This document shows, piece after piece, positions 63,681 through 64,000 of a stretch of DNA of 64,000 nucleotides. Location of the stretch: positions 10,573 to 74,572 of the forward strand of contig NW_019773605.1 of NCBI RefSeq assembly GCF_001039355.2. The letters are read 5' to 3'. The notes below the pieces were generated by a model. The model saw nothing but the letters and a program-made list of their open reading frames with translations, ran no database searches and had not been told where the DNA came from. Position 1 is the stretch's first letter; each line of letters opens with the position of its first letter. The DNA is from Lingula anatina. Taxonomy: Eukaryota > Brachiopoda > Lingulata > Lingulida > Lingulidae. A program made the translations under genes and the position numbers.

Positions 63681-64000
63681 AGGACCACATTTCATTTATC
63701 TATTTTAAAAGTGCATGTGTATAAGTATGCCTTCAGTAAACAAGATGTTTTAAATGCCTTCTAACATATAATCTGACTACAATGCTTTGTTATTTATTAT
63801 AACCATACTTGTGATATATCTGACATTTTTCTGAAAACTTGTTTTAAAAAATGATTATGAAATATTAAAGAATTTAACTTATTCCACAGATTTATCTTAA
63901 TAATACTGGTGATCTCTTTGAATGAACTAAGTAAAAATTGAAAGTGGAAATAAATTTTATATTTTGATATATATGATATTATATCACAATTCTATCAAAA
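63681..64000. repeat. Direct duplication block 2, copy B (second part, cut by the window edge)
   Basis: Matches 56930-57254. The copy A counterpart continues for another ~571 bp before its N, so homology should run past the right edge. Confidence 0.85.

Noticed and set aside
1-64000. CRISPR arrays, operons, prokaryotic promoters or rRNA genes
   Set aside because: None seen. The gene structure, introns and repeat content are those of an animal genome.

Overview
This window is eukaryotic genomic DNA from an animal. It is AT-rich and gene-poor, with intron-scale spacing, splice-site grammar, many microsatellites and several families of short transposon-like repeats. Two rhodopsin-class G-protein-coupled receptors (GPCRs) are the only genes I can defend. 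High allelic divergence between duplicated blocks and a recurring TAGGCCTA-type motif (for example near 15293, 18231, 38732, 54533 and 55477) suggest a marine invertebrate. I favour a deuterostome such as an echinoderm, but this is inference without any search.

Layout. 0-3.7 kb is a graveyard of mobile elements: a poly(A)-tailed retroposed tail, a 92-bp-armed inverted duplication with coding-like debris, a TTAA-flanked terminal-inverted-repeat element, a LINE C-terminus on the minus strand and a copy of what looks like a widely distributed animal repeat. 6.0-8.1 kb carries GPCR gene 1 (plus strand, two coding exons joined by a GC-AG intron). A possible LTR or small spliced transcript lies near 9.6-9.9 kb. 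A minisatellite interrupted by a 275-bp foldback element with a 5-bp target duplication lies at 11.6-12.2 kb. GPCR gene 2 (minus strand, single coding exon, with Thr in place of the DRY arginine) lies at 20.3-21.7 kb.

25.9-29.6 kb and 49.8-64.0 kb contain large direct duplications. Each has a single N exactly at its internal junction (27735 and 57826). The simplest reading is unmerged overlapping contigs from two haplotypes rather than true tandem duplication. The second pair contains a 2.3-kb versus 1.1-kb allelic replacement and predicts about 570 bp more homology beyond the right edge. A 404-bp N gap lies at 30834-31237. Between these lie short repeat families seen twice in the window (7.2/49.3 kb, 33.0/38.1 kb, 38.8/55.4 kb) and a 992-bp terminal-inverted-repeat element at 45.1-46.1 kb that carries an internal tRNA-like sequence with a CTA anticodon position.

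The two receptors are on opposite strands about 12 kb apart and are not obviously paralogues of one another. Nothing suggests that they act in one pathway. I found no clear previously undescribed system. The most unusual items are the DRY-less receptor, the GC-AG intron, the composite element at 45-46 kb and the foldback-in-minisatellite structure.
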